From: Methylopila sp. 73B
GTDB taxonomy: Bacteria > Pseudomonadota > Alphaproteobacteria > Rhizobiales > Methylopilaceae
Direction: 5' to 3'
Length of the DNA: 64,000 bases
Assembly: GCF_000526315.1 (NCBI RefSeq)
Contig: NZ_JAFV01000001.1
Location: 3,412,501-3,476,500, forward strand
The notes under the pieces were generated by a model. It made no database searches and was not told where the DNA came from. It saw nothing but the letters and a program-made list of their open reading frames with translations. This document shows positions 1 to 9,583 of the stretch, piece by piece. The translations under genes and the position numbers were made by a program. How positions within the stretch are numbered: position 1 is the stretch's first letter; every line of letters begins with the position of its first letter.

Positions 1-846
1 CCGCTCGGCCAGTTCGTGGTCTACTCCTCCGCCACCACCGTGATCGGCAATCCCGGTCAGGCCAACTACGTCGCGGCCAACGCCTGGCTCGAGGCGCTGG
101 TGCGCCGGCGCCGGGCGGCGGGCAGGCCCGGGCTCGCGATCGCCTGGGGCGCGCTCGGCGACGTCGGCTACCTCGCCCGCACCGGCGAGGTGAAGGAGAA
201 GATCCAGCGGCGGCTCGGCCACGCCACGCTCTCCGGCGCGGAGGCGCTCGAAGGGCTCGGGACCGTGCTGGCGCGCAACGACCCGCGTCCGGAGACGGCG
301 GTCGTCGCCATCGCCCCGATCGACTGGGCGGCGGCGCGGCGCGACCTCGCCTTCCTCGCGGCGCCGACCTTCGCCGAAGTGCTGGCTGGCGCCGAGCTTG
401 GGCCGCAGGACACGGTGGAGCAGATCGATCTTGCGGCGCTCGTGCGCGGCAAGGACGCCCGCGAGGCGCGCGACGTCGTGTCGGAGATCCTCGCCGGCGA
501 GGTGGCCCGCATCCTGAAGCTGCCGGCGAAGGAAATCTCGGCCCAGCGCCCGCTGGCCGAGCTTGGAATGGACTCGCTGATGGGCCTCGAGCTGCGCATG
601 AGCGTCGAGCGACGCTTCGACATCGAACTGCCGCTCGTCGCGATCGGCGACTCGACGACCCTGACGACGATCGCCCAGTCGATCGTCTCGCGCATCCACG
701 AGCCGGACGGCGGCGCCGAAAACGCGGCGGTGAACGCGGACCTCGTCAACCGCCACCTCTCCGACGACGTCGCGGTCGAAGACCTCGCGGCCTTCGGCGC
801 GGCTGTGGAGGAGCGCCGGTCGGCGATCGGCCGGGTGACCGGATGA
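1..846 (+). CDS. Type I polyketide synthase, C-terminal fragment (KR-ACP), 5' truncated by window
   Basis: This is the 3' end of a modular polyketide synthase; the frame is open from base 1, so the start lies outside the window. Visible are the C-terminal half of a ketoreductase domain, with the catalytic Ser in VVYSSATT and the Tyr/Asn pair in QANYVAANAW, and an acyl carrier protein with the phosphopantetheine Ser in LGMDSL (codon at 574-576). About 50 residues follow the ACP and no thioesterase or reductase domain is present, so the chain must be released by another protein. The stop overlaps the next start (ATGA), and that next gene is an alpha-oxoamine synthase, a known off-loading enzyme type. 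That release route is inference from context. Upstream domains (KS, AT, DH) are expected but not visible. Confidence 0.9.
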   Translation, partial: PLGQFVVYSSATTVIGNPGQANYVAANAWLEALVRRRRAAGRPGLAIAWGALGDVGYLARTGEVKEKIQRRLGHATLSGAEALEGLGTVLARNDPRPETAVVAIAPIDWAAARRDLAFLAAPTFAEVLAGAELGPQDTVEQIDLAALVRGKDAREARDVVSEILAGEVARILKLPAKEISAQRPLAELGMDSLMGLELRMSVERRFDIELPLVAIGDSTTLTTIAQSIVSRIHEPDGGAENAAVNADLVNRHLSDDVAVEDLAAFGAAVEERRSAIGRVTG

Positions 847-2237
847 GCGAGCGGCGTGGCGTGGGCGCGCTGTCGCGCTCGGCGAAGGACGGACTGCTCA
901 GCGCGCTGAGGCAGTCCGCCCCGAAGAAGGACGGCTCCGCGGAGGCTCCGGCGCCGCGGGCGAAACGGGCGCGGAAGGCGCAGCTTCGGTTCCAGGACCT
1001 GCCGGAGCTGAAGGACATCCGCACCCAGCAGGCGGTGGCGGAGCTGATCGGCGTCGGCACGCCGTTCTTCCGCGTGCACGACGACCGGGCGGGCGCGACC
1101 ACCCACATCGACGGCCGCACCATCCTGAACTTCGCCTCCTACAACTACCTCGGCCTGAACGGCCATCCCGAGGTCAGCGCCGCCGCCAAGGCCGCGATCG
1201 ACCGCTACGGCACGTCGGTCTCCGCGAGCCGGCTCGTCGCCGGCGAACGGCCCATCCACCAGGAGCTCGAAGGCCGCATCGCGCGCTTCATCGGCGTCGA
1301 GGCGGCGGTGTGCTTCGTCAGCGGCCACGCCACCAACGTCTCGGCGATCGGTCACCTCATGCGCCAGGGCGACTTGGTGCTCTACGACAGCCTCGCGCAC
1401 AACTCGATCGTGGTCGGCGCGACGCTCTCGGGCGCGACCCGGCGGCTGTTCCCCCACAACGATCTCGACGCGCTCGAGGAAATGCTGATCGCCCACGCCC
1501 ATGGCCACGCGCGGGTGCTCGTCGTCGTCGAGGGTCTCTACAGCATGGACGGCGACTTTCCGGACCTGAAGCGCCTCGTCGCCCTGCGCGAACGCTTCGG
1601 CTTCTGGCTGATGGTGGACGAGGCCCATTCGCTCGGCGTGCTGGGCAAGACCGGCCGCGGCATCGCGGAAGAGGCCGGCGTCGATCCCAACGAGATCGAC
1701 ATCTGGATGGGCACCCTGTCCAAGACGCTCTCGGGCTGCGGCGGCTACATCGCCGGCTCCGCCGCGCTCTGCGACTATCTCAAGTTCTCCGCGCCCGGCT
1801 TCGTCTATTCGGTCGGCATGCCGCCGCCGGTCGCCGGCGCCGCCATCGCGTCGCTCGACGTGCTGGAGCGCGAGCCCGAGCGGGTGGCGAAGCTGCGCGC
1901 GATCGGCCAGCGCTTCGTGGAGAAGGCAAAGGCCGCGGGCCTCGACGTCGGCGCCAGCGCCGGCTTCGCGATCTCGCCAGTCATGGTGGGCGACAGCCTG
2001 CGCGCGGTGCATCTGGCGAACCGCCTGCTGGAGCGCGGCGTGAACGCGCTGCCGATCATCCATCCCGCCGTGCCCGAGCGTTCCGCCCGGCTTCGCTTCT
2101 TCTTCACCAGCGAGCATGAGCCCGCCCACATCGACGAGGCCGTCGCCGTGACCGCCGACGAGCACGCCAAGCTCGCGGAGGCCGGCTTCGGCATCAAGAT
2201 GGCGGCGGCGCTCGCCAAGGCGACGCGACCGGCCTGA
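843..2237 (+). CDS. PLP-dependent alpha-oxoamine synthase (8-amino-7-oxononanoate synthase-like), PKS partner
   Basis: A 464-residue fold-type I PLP enzyme of the family including BioF, KBL, ALAS and serine palmitoyltransferase, which join an acyl thioester to an amino acid with decarboxylation. Seen: [10 protein letters not shown], the [15 protein letters not shown] stretch, [10 protein letters not shown] and the PLP lysine in TLSKTLSG (Lys294). It is longer than BioF (about 385 aa) because of a basic N-terminal extension of about 70 residues, possibly a docking segment. It overlaps the PKS gene by 4 bp, so the two are translationally coupled. I infer that it takes the acyl chain directly from the upstream ACP to make an alpha-amino ketone, as in fumonisin- or prodiginine-type pathways. 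No other biotin genes are near, so a bioF role is unlikely. Confidence 0.9.
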   Translation: MSERRGVGALSRSAKDGLLSALRQSAPKKDGSAEAPAPRAKRARKAQLRFQDLPELKDIRTQQAVAELIGVGTPFFRVHDDRAGATTHIDGRTILNFASYNYLGLNGHPEVSAAAKAAIDRYGTSVSASRLVAGERPIHQELEGRIARFIGVEAAVCFVSGHATNVSAIGHLMRQGDLVLYDSLAHNSIVVGATLSGATRRLFPHNDLDALEEMLIAHAHGHARVLVVVEGLYSMDGDFPDLKRLVALRERFGFWLMVDEAHSLGVLGKTGRGIAEEAGVDPNEIDIWMGTLSKTLSGCGGYIAGSAALCDYLKFSAPGFVYSVGMPPPVAGAAIASLDVLEREPERVAKLRAIGQRFVEKAKAAGLDVGASAGFAISPVMVGDSLRAVHLANRLLERGVNALPIIHPAVPERSARLRFFFTSEHEPAHIDEAVAVTADEHAKLAEAGFGIKMAAALAKATRPA

Positions 2238-2242
2238 TCGTC

Positions 2243-3394
2243 GTGACCCACGCCCCGGACCATCGCCCCTCGATCGAAATCCGCCCGGTCGAGACGCGCC
2301 GCGACGTCCCGCCGTTCTGGCGGGCGGGCCTCGTCGCGCAAGGCCGCGATCCGGCCTTCACGCCGCCGCTGCTGCACGAGCTCAACCTCACCATTACGCC
2401 GGGCAACACGCCGTTCGCCCGCGACAACGACGGTCGCGCCTGGACCGCCTTTCGCGACGGGCGACCGGTCGGGCGGATCTACGCGGTCAAGGACCACGCC
2501 CATCTGGCGATCCACAAGGACGGCGCAGGGCATTTCGGCTTCCTGGAGGCGATCGACGACGACGCTGTCTGGGACGCGCTGTTCGCGACCGCCGCCGCCT
2601 TCCTGCGCGAGCGCGGGCTGACGCGGATGACGGGCCCGTTCAGCGCCTCGATCAACCACGAGTGCGGCTTGCTGGTGGCGGGTCACGACACGCCGTCGTC
2701 CACCCACACCAACTACGCGCCGCGCTACTACGCCCGGCAGCTGGAGCGCCTCGGCTTCTCGGGGCTGAAGGACCTTATCGGCTACGAGGGCCCGGTCGCC
2801 GGCAGCCCCCTGCCGGGGCGCGTCAAGCGCGCCCGCGCGCGCTGGGCCGGCTCCAAGGACCTCGTCATTCGCAGCGCCATCGGCCGCGAGGCGGTCGCCA
2901 CCCTAAACGCCATCTACAACGACGGCTGGTCCGGCAACTGGGGCGCCGTGCCGGTCTCCGACGCCGAGGCGAGCTTTCTCGCCGAACTGGCGCAGCCGCT
3001 GCTGCCGCGCGACTGGACGACGATCGTGACCTGGAAGGACGAGCCGATCGGCGTGCTCGCCATGGCCCCGGACGTGAACGAGGCGATCCACGGGCTCGGG
3101 GGCAAGCTGTTCCCCTTCGGCTGGGCCCGCATGCTGTGGCGGCTGAAGGTGGCCGGCACCAAGCGCGTGCGCGTCCCCGTCATCGGCGTGCGCCGGGCCT
3201 GGCGCGGCACCCGCGTCGGCGCGATGGCCGCCGCCTCGCTGCTCGCCGACGCCGTGGAGAAGGCGCAGGCGGCCAAGGTGCAGCGCATGGAGGTGAGCTG
3301 GATGCTCGAGGAGAACCGCTCGGTCATAAACCTCGTCGCCAGCCTTCCCGCCAAGCATACCAAGACCTGGCGGCTCTACGGGAAGGACCTGTAG
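2243..3394 (+). CDS. GNAT-superfamily-like protein of the PKS operon
   Basis: A 383-residue protein starting at a GTG six bases after the oxoamine synthase stop. It resembles a family usually annotated as GNAT-fold N-acetyltransferase or, probably wrongly, dATP pyrophosphohydrolase. Characteristic stretches are [15 protein letters not shown] near residue 135 and a C-terminal GNAT-like half with [20 protein letters not shown] near residue 315. It has no signal peptide or membrane segment and is probably cytosolic. Its tight position behind the PKS and oxoamine synthase suggests it acylates the amino group of their product. That function is inferred from the neighbours only; the substrate is unknown. 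Confidence 0.75.
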   Translation: MTHAPDHRPSIEIRPVETRRDVPPFWRAGLVAQGRDPAFTPPLLHELNLTITPGNTPFARDNDGRAWTAFRDGRPVGRIYAVKDHAHLAIHKDGAGHFGFLEAIDDDAVWDALFATAAAFLRERGLTRMTGPFSASINHECGLLVAGHDTPSSTHTNYAPRYYARQLERLGFSGLKDLIGYEGPVAGSPLPGRVKRARARWAGSKDLVIRSAIGREAVATLNAIYNDGWSGNWGAVPVSDAEASFLAELAQPLLPRDWTTIVTWKDEPIGVLAMAPDVNEAIHGLGGKLFPFGWARMLWRLKVAGTKRVRVPVIGVRRAWRGTRVGAMAAASLLADAVEKAQAAKVQRMEVSWMLEENRSVINLVASLPAKHTKTWRLYGKDL

Positions 3395-3492
3395 GCCATC
3401 GCCGCAATGCGGACCACGGCGCGCCGCGGTTCTCGCGCGGCCTGAAAAGTGCTACCCGCCCGGACGTCCGCACCGTCCAAGGCCAAGATCCC

Positions 3493-5079
3493 ATGTCCGA
3501 ACGTCCCGTCGCTCGCGCGTTGCTGTCGGTTTCCGACAAGACCGGCCTGCTCGACTTCGCCCGCGCGCTCGTCCAGCAGGGCGTCACGCTGGTCTCCACG
3601 GGCGGGACCGCGAAGGCGATCGCGGAGGCGGGGCTCCCCGTGCAGGACGTGTCCGATCTCACCGGCTTTCCGGAGATGATGGACGGCCGGGTGAAGACCT
3701 TGCACCCCAAGGTGCACGGCGGCCTGCTCGCCATCCGCGGCGACGCCGGCCACGAGGCCTCGATGGCGGAGCACGCCATTCTCCCGATCGACCTGCTGGT
3801 GGTGAACCTGTACCCGTTCGAGGCGGCGCTCGCGCGGCAGGCGGACTACGACGACATGGTCGAGAACATCGACGTCGGCGGGCCGGCGATGATCCGCGGC
3901 GCCTCCAAGAACCACGCCCATGTGGCGGTCGTGGTCGACGTCGCGGACTACGGCGCGGTGCTGGACGACATGGCGGCGAACGGCGGCGCGACCTCGCTCG
4001 CCCTGCGCAAGCGCCTGGCCGCCAAGGCGTTTTCGCGCACCGCAGCCTATGACGCGGCGATCGGGACCTGGCTTTCCGACCAAGCCGGCGAGACCACGCC
4101 GGCCTTCCGGGCGCTCGGCGGCACGCTGGCGCAGGGGTTGCGCTACGGCGAGAACCCGCACCAGCAGGCGGCGTTCTACCGGACGGCCGAGAGCCGTCCC
4201 GGCGTCGCGACGGCGGTCCAGCTCCAGGGCAAGGAGCTCAGCTACAACAACCTCAACGACACCGACGCCGCCTATGAGCTCGCGGGCGAGTTCGACCCGG
4301 CGCGGACGGCCGCCTGCGTCATCGTCAAGCACGCCAACCCCTGCGGCGTGGCGGAGGGCGCGAGCCTGAAGGACGCCTACCTCGCGGCGCTCGCCTGCGA
4401 CCCGGTCTCGGCCTTCGGCGGCATCGTGGCGCTGAACCGCACGCTCGACGCCGAAGCCGCTGCCGAGATCGTCAAGATCTTCACCGAAGTCATCATCGCC
4501 CCCGACGCCACCGACGAGGCGAAGGCCATCGTCGCGGGCAAGAAGAACCTGCGCCTGCTCGTCGCCGGAACCCTGCCGGACCCGCGGGCGAAGGGCCTCA
4601 GCGTGAAGACCATCGCCGGCGGCTTCCTGGCGCAGGACCGCGACAGCGCGGTGGTGGACGATCTCGAACTCAAGGTGGTGACCAAGCGGGCGCCGACCGA
4701 GGCCGAGCTCGCCGACCTGCGCTTCGCCTTCCGCGTGGCGAAGCATGTGAAGTCGAACGCCATCGTCTACGCCCGCGGGGGCGCAACGGTCGGCGTCGGG
4801 GCCGGCCAGATGAGCCGCGTCGACAGCGCCCGCATCGCCGCCCGCAAGGCCGTGGACGCGGCCGAGGCGGCGGGCGCGAGCGAGCCGCTGACCCGCGGCG
4901 CGGTGGTGGCCTCCGACGCCTTCTTCCCCTTCGCGGACGGTCTCGACGCCGCGATCGAGGCGGGCGCGACCGCCGTCATCCAGCCGGGCGGCTCGATGCG
5001 CGACGCCGAGGTGATCGCCCGGGCGGACGAGGCCGGACTCGCCATGGTGTTCACCGGCGTGCGACACTTCCGCCACTGA
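3493..5079 (+). CDS. purH: Bifunctional AICAR formyltransferase / IMP cyclohydrolase
   Basis: A 528-residue PurH (E. coli 529), catalysing the last two steps of de novo purine synthesis, AICAR to FAICAR to IMP, in the cytosol. The N-terminal cyclohydrolase (MGS-like) domain shows [19 protein letters not shown] and [14 protein letters not shown]. The transformylase domain shows [10 protein letters not shown] and the KHANPCGVA motif with the catalytic His. The start at 3493 gives the usual N-terminus and excludes an upstream in-frame extension that overlaps the GNAT gene. About 100 bp separate it from the PKS operon, so it probably has its own promoter. Sequence is intact. Confidence 0.97.
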   Translation: MSERPVARALLSVSDKTGLLDFARALVQQGVTLVSTGGTAKAIAEAGLPVQDVSDLTGFPEMMDGRVKTLHPKVHGGLLAIRGDAGHEASMAEHAILPIDLLVVNLYPFEAALARQADYDDMVENIDVGGPAMIRGASKNHAHVAVVVDVADYGAVLDDMAANGGATSLALRKRLAAKAFSRTAAYDAAIGTWLSDQAGETTPAFRALGGTLAQGLRYGENPHQQAAFYRTAESRPGVATAVQLQGKELSYNNLNDTDAAYELAGEFDPARTAACVIVKHANPCGVAEGASLKDAYLAALACDPVSAFGGIVALNRTLDAEAAAEIVKIFTEVIIAPDATDEAKAIVAGKKNLRLLVAGTLPDPRAKGLSVKTIAGGFLAQDRDSAVVDDLELKVVTKRAPTEAELADLRFAFRVAKHVKSNAIVYARGGATVGVGAGQMSRVDSARIAARKAVDAAEAAGASEPLTRGAVVASDAFFPFADGLDAAIEAGATAVIQPGGSMRDAEVIARADEAGLAMVFTGVRHFRH

Positions 5080-5236
5080 CGCCGGACGATGGCGCGGGGT
5101 TCACGCCGAGTTCAGCCATCCGTGATTGTCCGGAGCTGACTCGGGCGCGACACGCGTGCTATGGCCGGTTGCAGCAACAGGGTACCCCCTCCGCTTCGTC
5201 CGACCGTTTCGTCTCCGCCCCATGAGGCCTGACCGC

Positions 5237-6010
5237 ATGACGTCGTTCCGTCCCGTCGTCCGCTCCGCTGCGCTTGCCGGCGTCCTCGCTCTGGTCTCCG
5301 CTTCGGCCCACGCCGAGGCCCTTCGCGGTCCCTGCCGCATCGCCGACGCCTACCTCGGCCTGTCCGGCAAGCTTGACCGCGCCACCGCGAACGTCCGGCA
5401 GGACGACGAGCTGAAGGTGCTGGTGGTGGGCTCGTCCTCGACCGCGGGCGTCGGCGCGACGGCGCCGGAGAAGGCCTATACGAAGCGGCTCGAAACCGAG
5501 CTGGAGGAGCGGCTGCCCGGGGTCGACGTGGACGTTGTGGCGCGCGGCGTCGGCGGCGAGACGGCGCTGGGCGCCGAGGCGCGGCTCGACAGGGAGATCG
5601 CGGCGGCGAAGCCCGACCTCGTCGTCTGGCAGATCGGCACCAACGACGCGGCGCGGCGGATCGATCTCGCGACCTTCCAGCAGGTCACCGAGCGCGGGCT
5701 CGCCCGCATCGCCAAGGCCGGCGTGGACGTCGCGCTGCTCGACCCGCAGTACGTGCCCCAGGACGAGGCGGCCTACGCGCCCTATCTCGGCGCGCTCGAG
5801 GCGCTGGCCGCCAAGACCGGCGCGCCCGTCGCCCACCGCTACGCCGCGATGCGCGCGCTTGCGAAGTCGGGCGCGGCGGACATGCTCTCGGCCGACCGGC
5901 TGCACATGAACGACATCGGCCACGCCTGCGTCGGCGCCTTCCTGGCCGAGACGCTCGGCCGCAAGCTCGCGCCGTCGCCCGCCGTCGCCGACGTCGCCAA
6001 GCGGACCTGA
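5237..6010 (+). CDS. Secreted SGNH/GDSL-type hydrolase
   Basis: A 257-residue exported esterase/lipase-like protein. The start at 5237 gives a clean Sec signal peptide (MTSFRPVVRSAALAG...SASAHA, cleavage near residue 22); an in-frame ATG at 5222 would add five residues. SGNH blocks are visible: Ser in VVGSSSTAG, Gly in ARGVGGET, Asn in QIGTND, and Asp/His in DRLHMND near the end. This group often acts on acyl or acetyl esters in the periplasm, but the substrate here cannot be read from sequence. It stands alone between purH and a YbjQ gene and is followed by a strong hairpin. Confidence 0.88.
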   Translation: MTSFRPVVRSAALAGVLALVSASAHAEALRGPCRIADAYLGLSGKLDRATANVRQDDELKVLVVGSSSTAGVGATAPEKAYTKRLETELEERLPGVDVDVVARGVGGETALGAEARLDREIAAAKPDLVVWQIGTNDAARRIDLATFQQVTERGLARIAKAGVDVALLDPQYVPQDEAAYAPYLGALEALAAKTGAPVAHRYAAMRALAKSGAADMLSADRLHMNDIGHACVGAFLAETLGRKLAPSPAVADVAKRT

Positions 6011-6034
6011 AGGCGAAAGCGGACCTGAAGCCGA

Positions 6035-6058
6035 ACGGCCGCGAAGGCGGCCGTCTTC
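6035..6058 (+). terminator. Hairpin after the SGNH hydrolase, possible terminator
   Basis: An 8-bp perfect GC stem (ACGGCCGC / GCGGCCGT) closes a GAAG tetraloop just downstream of the SGNH stop, with an outer CTGAAG/CTTCAG pairing. No T-tract follows, so it may be a weak intrinsic terminator or a 3' end-stabilising hairpin. Confidence 0.4.
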
Positions 6059-6133
6059 AGCGGCCGGCGTCTTTCCTTGGGGGCCGCCCGCCCCCATGTC
6101 TCCCGCGGCGTCCGCCCGAGGAGACCGCGTCCC

Positions 6134-6454
6134 ATGCTCGTCACCACCACCCCGACCGTCGAAGGCCGTCGCATCGTGGCCTATCACGGCCTCGTCACCG
6201 GCGAGGCCATCCTCGGCGCGAACATCTTCCGCGACCTGTTCGCGGCGGTGCGCGACATCGTCGGCGGCCGCTCCGGCGCCTATGAGAAGGAGCTCAAGCG
6301 CGCCCGCGACATCGCGCTGGAGGAGATGACGGCGGAAGCCCACGCCCGCGGCGGCAACGCCGTGATCGGCGTCGACCTCGACTACGAGACCGTGGGCGAC
6401 AAGGGCTCGATGCTGATGGTGTCGGCGACCGGCACCGCCGTCACTCTGGCGTAG
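6134..6454 (+). CDS. YbjQ/UPF0145 family protein
   Basis: A 106-residue protein of the YbjQ (heavy-metal-binding domain) family, with the typical [16 protein letters not shown] stretch near residue 20 and the [15 protein letters not shown] stretch near residue 75. The family forms small pentameric cytosolic proteins of uncertain role. An SD-like GAGGAGACC just upstream of the ATG at 6134 supports this start. It converges on the penicillin-binding protein gene on the other strand with about 30 bp between stops. Confidence 0.88.
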   Translation: MLVTTTPTVEGRRIVAYHGLVTGEAILGANIFRDLFAAVRDIVGGRSGAYEKELKRARDIALEEMTAEAHARGGNAVIGVDLDYETVGDKGSMLMVSATGTAVTLA

Positions 6455-6482
6455 CGCGCGCGGCCGGCGCCGCAGCCCGGCG

Positions 6483-8774
6483 TCATCCGCCCCCGAACAG
6501 CCGTTTCAGGAAGCCGAGAGGCTCGCGCAGCGGCCCGCCGTCGCCGCCCCCGCGCGGGCGCTGCCGCGGGGTCTCGTCGACCCACTGGCCGTCGGGCATG
6601 TCGCCGCCGTCGCCGCCGCCGGGACCGGTCTGGTAGACGTCGCCCGGCTCCTGGTAGCCGGCCACATGAGCGTTCCAGTCGCCCGGCAGCGCCGCGACCG
6701 CGACGCCGTCATGGGCGCGCGCCATGAAGCGGCTCCAGATCTCGACCGGCAGTCCGCCGCCCGAGGCCTTCTTGGTGACGGAGTTGTCGTCGTTGCCGAG
6801 CCAGACGGCGGTGACGAGGTGGGAGGTGTAGCCCACGAACCAGGCGTCTCGGAAATCCTGGCTGGTGCCGGTCTTGCCCGCCGCCGGCCAGGCGCGGAAC
6901 GAGGCGCCGCGCGCGGTGCCGGAGCGGATCGTCTCGGTCAGCATGGCGTTCATCATGCCGACGCGATCGATGTCGACGACCTCCTTCGGAGGCTCCGCCC
7001 GGCGGTTGTACAGCACCTCGCCCTCGGAGGTGGTGACGCGGGTGACGACATAGGGCCTCGCCAGCATGCCGCCGTTGGCGAAGGGCGCGTAGGCGCCGGC
7101 GAGCTCGATCGGCGTGACCTCAGAGGTGCCAAGCGCGACCGAGGGGTTCGCGGCGAGTTCGGAGCTGATGCCGAGCCGCTGGGCGGTGAGCACCACGTTC
7201 TCGGGGCCCACCTCGACGCCGAGCCGCACCGCGACGGTGTTGATCGAGTGCGACAGCGCGGTCGTCAGCGTCATCGGTCCGTTGTAGCGCCGCGAGTAGT
7301 TCTCCGGGTTCCAGCCTTTCAGCCGGATCGGTTCGTCCACCCGCACGGCGTCCGGGGTCAGGCCGAGCTCCAGGCCGGTGAGATAGACGAAGGGCTTGAA
7401 CGACGAGCCGGGCTGGCGCTTGGCCGCGACTGCGCGGTTGAACTGGCTGTCGGCGTAGGACTTGCCGCCCACCAGCGCCTTGACCGCGCCGTCGGGCGCG
7501 AGCGCGACGAGCGCGCCCTGGCTCACCTTCAGCGCCGGCCCCTTCTTGGCGATCGCCTCCGCGAGGTCCTTCTCCGCCTCGGCTTCGAGCTTGGGGTCGA
7601 TGGTGGTCTGGACCGTCAGGTCCTCGTCGTAGACGCCGACGAGGCCGTCGAGCTGGTCCATCACCCAGTCCGCGACATAGCCGATCGCGCCTTCGGGCTT
7701 GGGCGCGGGGGAGGGCGGGGAGACGCGGAAGGCGCGGTTGGCGAGATCGCGGGAGATGTAGCCCTCGTCCGCCATGGAGGCGAGCACGAGGTCGGCGCGG
7801 GCGCGGGCGCCCTCCGGGTCGCGGGTCGGCGCGAGCCGCGACGGCGCCTTGACGAGACCCGCCAGGATCGAGGCCTCGGAGATGTTCACGGCGCGGATCG
7901 ACTTGCCGAAGTAGCGCTGCGCCGCGGCCTCGACGCCATAGGCGCCGGCGCCGAAGTAGACGCGGTTGAGGTACATCTCGAGGATCTTCTTCTTGCCGAA
8001 CTTGCGTTCGAGCCAGAAGGCCAGCACCGCCTCCTGCACCTTGCGCTCCAGCGAGCGCTCGGGCGTCAGGAACAGGTTCTTGGCGAGCTGCTGCGTCAGC
8101 GTCGAGCCGCCCTGCACCATGGTGCCGTGCTCGAGATTGGTCTTCATGGCGCGCGCCAGGCCGATGAAGTCGACGCCCCAGTGGTCGTAGAACCTCCGGT
8201 CCTCGATCGCGATGAAGGCCTGCGGCACGAAGGGCGGAATCTCGGACAGCGGCACCTGCGCGCCGCCGGTCTCGCCCCGGTTCGCGAGCGGCTTGCCGTC
8301 GGCGCCGGCGATGACGACGTTCGGCGGGCGCTTCGGGATCTCGAGCTTGTCGATCGAGGGCAGGCCCGAGGCGTAATAGGCGATCACCCCGCCGACGCCG
8401 ACGGCGCCGAACAGGCCGAGCACCACCACGAGCGAGAGCAGGCGGCCGAGCCAGCTCCGCCGCGGACGCCCGCCGCGACCTCCGCCGCCCTCGCGGCGAC
8501 GCTTCGGCGCCTTACGCCCCATGACCCAGGCCCAGTAAGACAGTTTTTCCCGCTCCGGGCGTTCCGGCTCCGACGCGCCCGCGTCGAACCGGGGCTCCCG
8601 CCGGCCGTCGCCGCGCGGCTCGTCCAGGCGCGGCTCCTTGAACGGGTCGCCCCGCCCGTCGCCGGTCGGCCGGTCGTCGGGCGTCAGCCTGAGGTCGAAG
8701 GCTCCGCCGGCGCCGCGCCCGTCGAACCGCGGTTCCCGCCGTTCGTCCTTGTCCGAGCGCCGTCCGAACGCCAT
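6483..8774 (-). CDS. Class A penicillin-binding protein (PBP1A family), transglycosylase/transpeptidase
   Basis: A 763-residue bifunctional murein synthase that polymerises glycan strands and cross-links peptides at the inner membrane. Order: a long disordered charged cytoplasmic tail (about 1-105) with three copies of an [RK]EPR[FL]D motif, one membrane helix (about 108-132), a GT51 transglycosylase with AIEDRRFYDHWG and QGGSTLTQQLAKNLFL, and a transpeptidase with Ser457-x-x-Lys460 (SSFK), SIN and Lys634-Thr-Gly. All catalytic motifs are present. An SD-like GAGGTGGGG lies upstream of the ATG. It is longer at the N-terminus than typical PBP1A paralogues. It sits alone downstream of the EI24 gene with about 100 bp between. 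Confidence 0.95.
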   Translation of the reverse strand: MAFGRRSDKDERREPRFDGRGAGGAFDLRLTPDDRPTGDGRGDPFKEPRLDEPRGDGRREPRFDAGASEPERPEREKLSYWAWVMGRKAPKRRREGGGGRGGRPRRSWLGRLLSLVVVLGLFGAVGVGGVIAYYASGLPSIDKLEIPKRPPNVVIAGADGKPLANRGETGGAQVPLSEIPPFVPQAFIAIEDRRFYDHWGVDFIGLARAMKTNLEHGTMVQGGSTLTQQLAKNLFLTPERSLERKVQEAVLAFWLERKFGKKKILEMYLNRVYFGAGAYGVEAAAQRYFGKSIRAVNISEASILAGLVKAPSRLAPTRDPEGARARADLVLASMADEGYISRDLANRAFRVSPPSPAPKPEGAIGYVADWVMDQLDGLVGVYDEDLTVQTTIDPKLEAEAEKDLAEAIAKKGPALKVSQGALVALAPDGAVKALVGGKSYADSQFNRAVAAKRQPGSSFKPFVYLTGLELGLTPDAVRVDEPIRLKGWNPENYSRRYNGPMTLTTALSHSINTVAVRLGVEVGPENVVLTAQRLGISSELAANPSVALGTSEVTPIELAGAYAPFANGGMLARPYVVTRVTTSEGEVLYNRRAEPPKEVVDIDRVGMMNAMLTETIRSGTARGASFRAWPAAGKTGTSQDFRDAWFVGYTSHLVTAVWLGNDDNSVTKKASGGGLPVEIWSRFMARAHDGVAVAALPGDWNAHVAGYQEPGDVYQTGPGGGDGGDMPDGQWVDETPRQRPRGGGDGGPLREPLGFLKRLFGGG

Positions 8775-8871
8775 GCCTGCCCCACCTCGTCACGAATCCA
8801 CGCCGCGGCGCCGTCACGCGCCGTCCCATGTCCACCGGGGTGGACTTTGAATGCGGCGGGTTTAGGGACCG

Positions 8872-9579
8872 TTAGGGCCCCAAACGCGGCCGCGACTCCT
8901 CGGTTCCCAAGCGTTTTGCGTCCCGCGCGGCGACCCGTTTGTGCAGGTGGACGAAAAAGGACGTTGCAAACAGTGGGGTCAGCAGGTTCGCGAAGGGCAC
9001 CAGCGCCAGCGCCGCCACCACGAGGCCGCCTGAGAACACTCTCAGCCTGTGGCGCCTGCGCAACGCGGTCGCCTCCCCCTCGCTGCGGAACCGCATGGCG
9101 GCGAGCGAGAAGTATTCGCGGCTGAGCAGATAGGCGTTGACCCCGAGCCAGGCCAGCACGTTGACGCCCGGCAGCAGCAGGAGAAGCAGCAGCGCGAGGT
9201 TGAGGCCGAGCACGAGCAGGCCGAAACGCGCCGACAGCCACAGCCCGCGCGCCACCGGGACGGCGACGCCGGGCGGATCGTTTGGGTAGTGCGCGCGCTC
9301 GACCACCTCGGCGACGTCGTCCAGGAACAGGCCGGCCACCAGCGCCGTGACCGGGACCACCAGGAACAGCATGCCGAAGGCCGTGCCGAGCCCGGCGATC
9401 ACGCGCGCGACCAGGGTCAGCGTCTGGTTTTCGAGCGTGATCAGATGGTCGGCGAGCGCCTGAAGGCCGATCCAGCCGACGACCAGCAGCAGCGCGGTGA
9501 GGCCGAGCGACTTCAGCAGCACGGCGCGGAACGGCGGCGTGAACATCTGCCGCGCGGAGAGCAGCGCCGCCTCGATCAT
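8872..9579 (-). CDS. EI24-domain / CysZ-like integral membrane protein
   Basis: A 235-residue membrane protein with hydrophobic segments near residues 25-45, 60-85, 115-150 and 185-205, and the SREYFSLAAMRFR stretch typical of the EI24/CysZ family. E. coli CysZ is a sulfate channel; in alphaproteobacteria these proteins are often annotated as sulfate transporter family members, but no sulfate assimilation genes are nearby. Its start lies 4 bp after the plsC stop, so it is probably the last gene of the tsaB-rimI-fur-plsC operon. A sulfate role is family-based only. Confidence 0.8.
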   Translation of the reverse strand: MIEAALLSARQMFTPPFRAVLLKSLGLTALLLVVGWIGLQALADHLITLENQTLTLVARVIAGLGTAFGMLFLVVPVTALVAGLFLDDVAEVVERAHYPNDPPGVAVPVARGLWLSARFGLLVLGLNLALLLLLLLPGVNVLAWLGVNAYLLSREYFSLAAMRFRSEGEATALRRRHRLRVFSGGLVVAALALVPFANLLTPLFATSFFVHLHKRVAARDAKRLGTEESRPRLGP

Positions 9580-9583
9580 CGCG

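Noticed and set aside
168-2165. 665-codon minus-strand open frame
   Set aside because: Antisense to the PKS fragment and oxoamine synthase, which have clear catalytic motifs.
2662-3492. Long N-terminal extension in frame with purH
   Set aside because: It overlaps the GNAT-like gene in another frame and has no PurH similarity; PurH starts at 3493.
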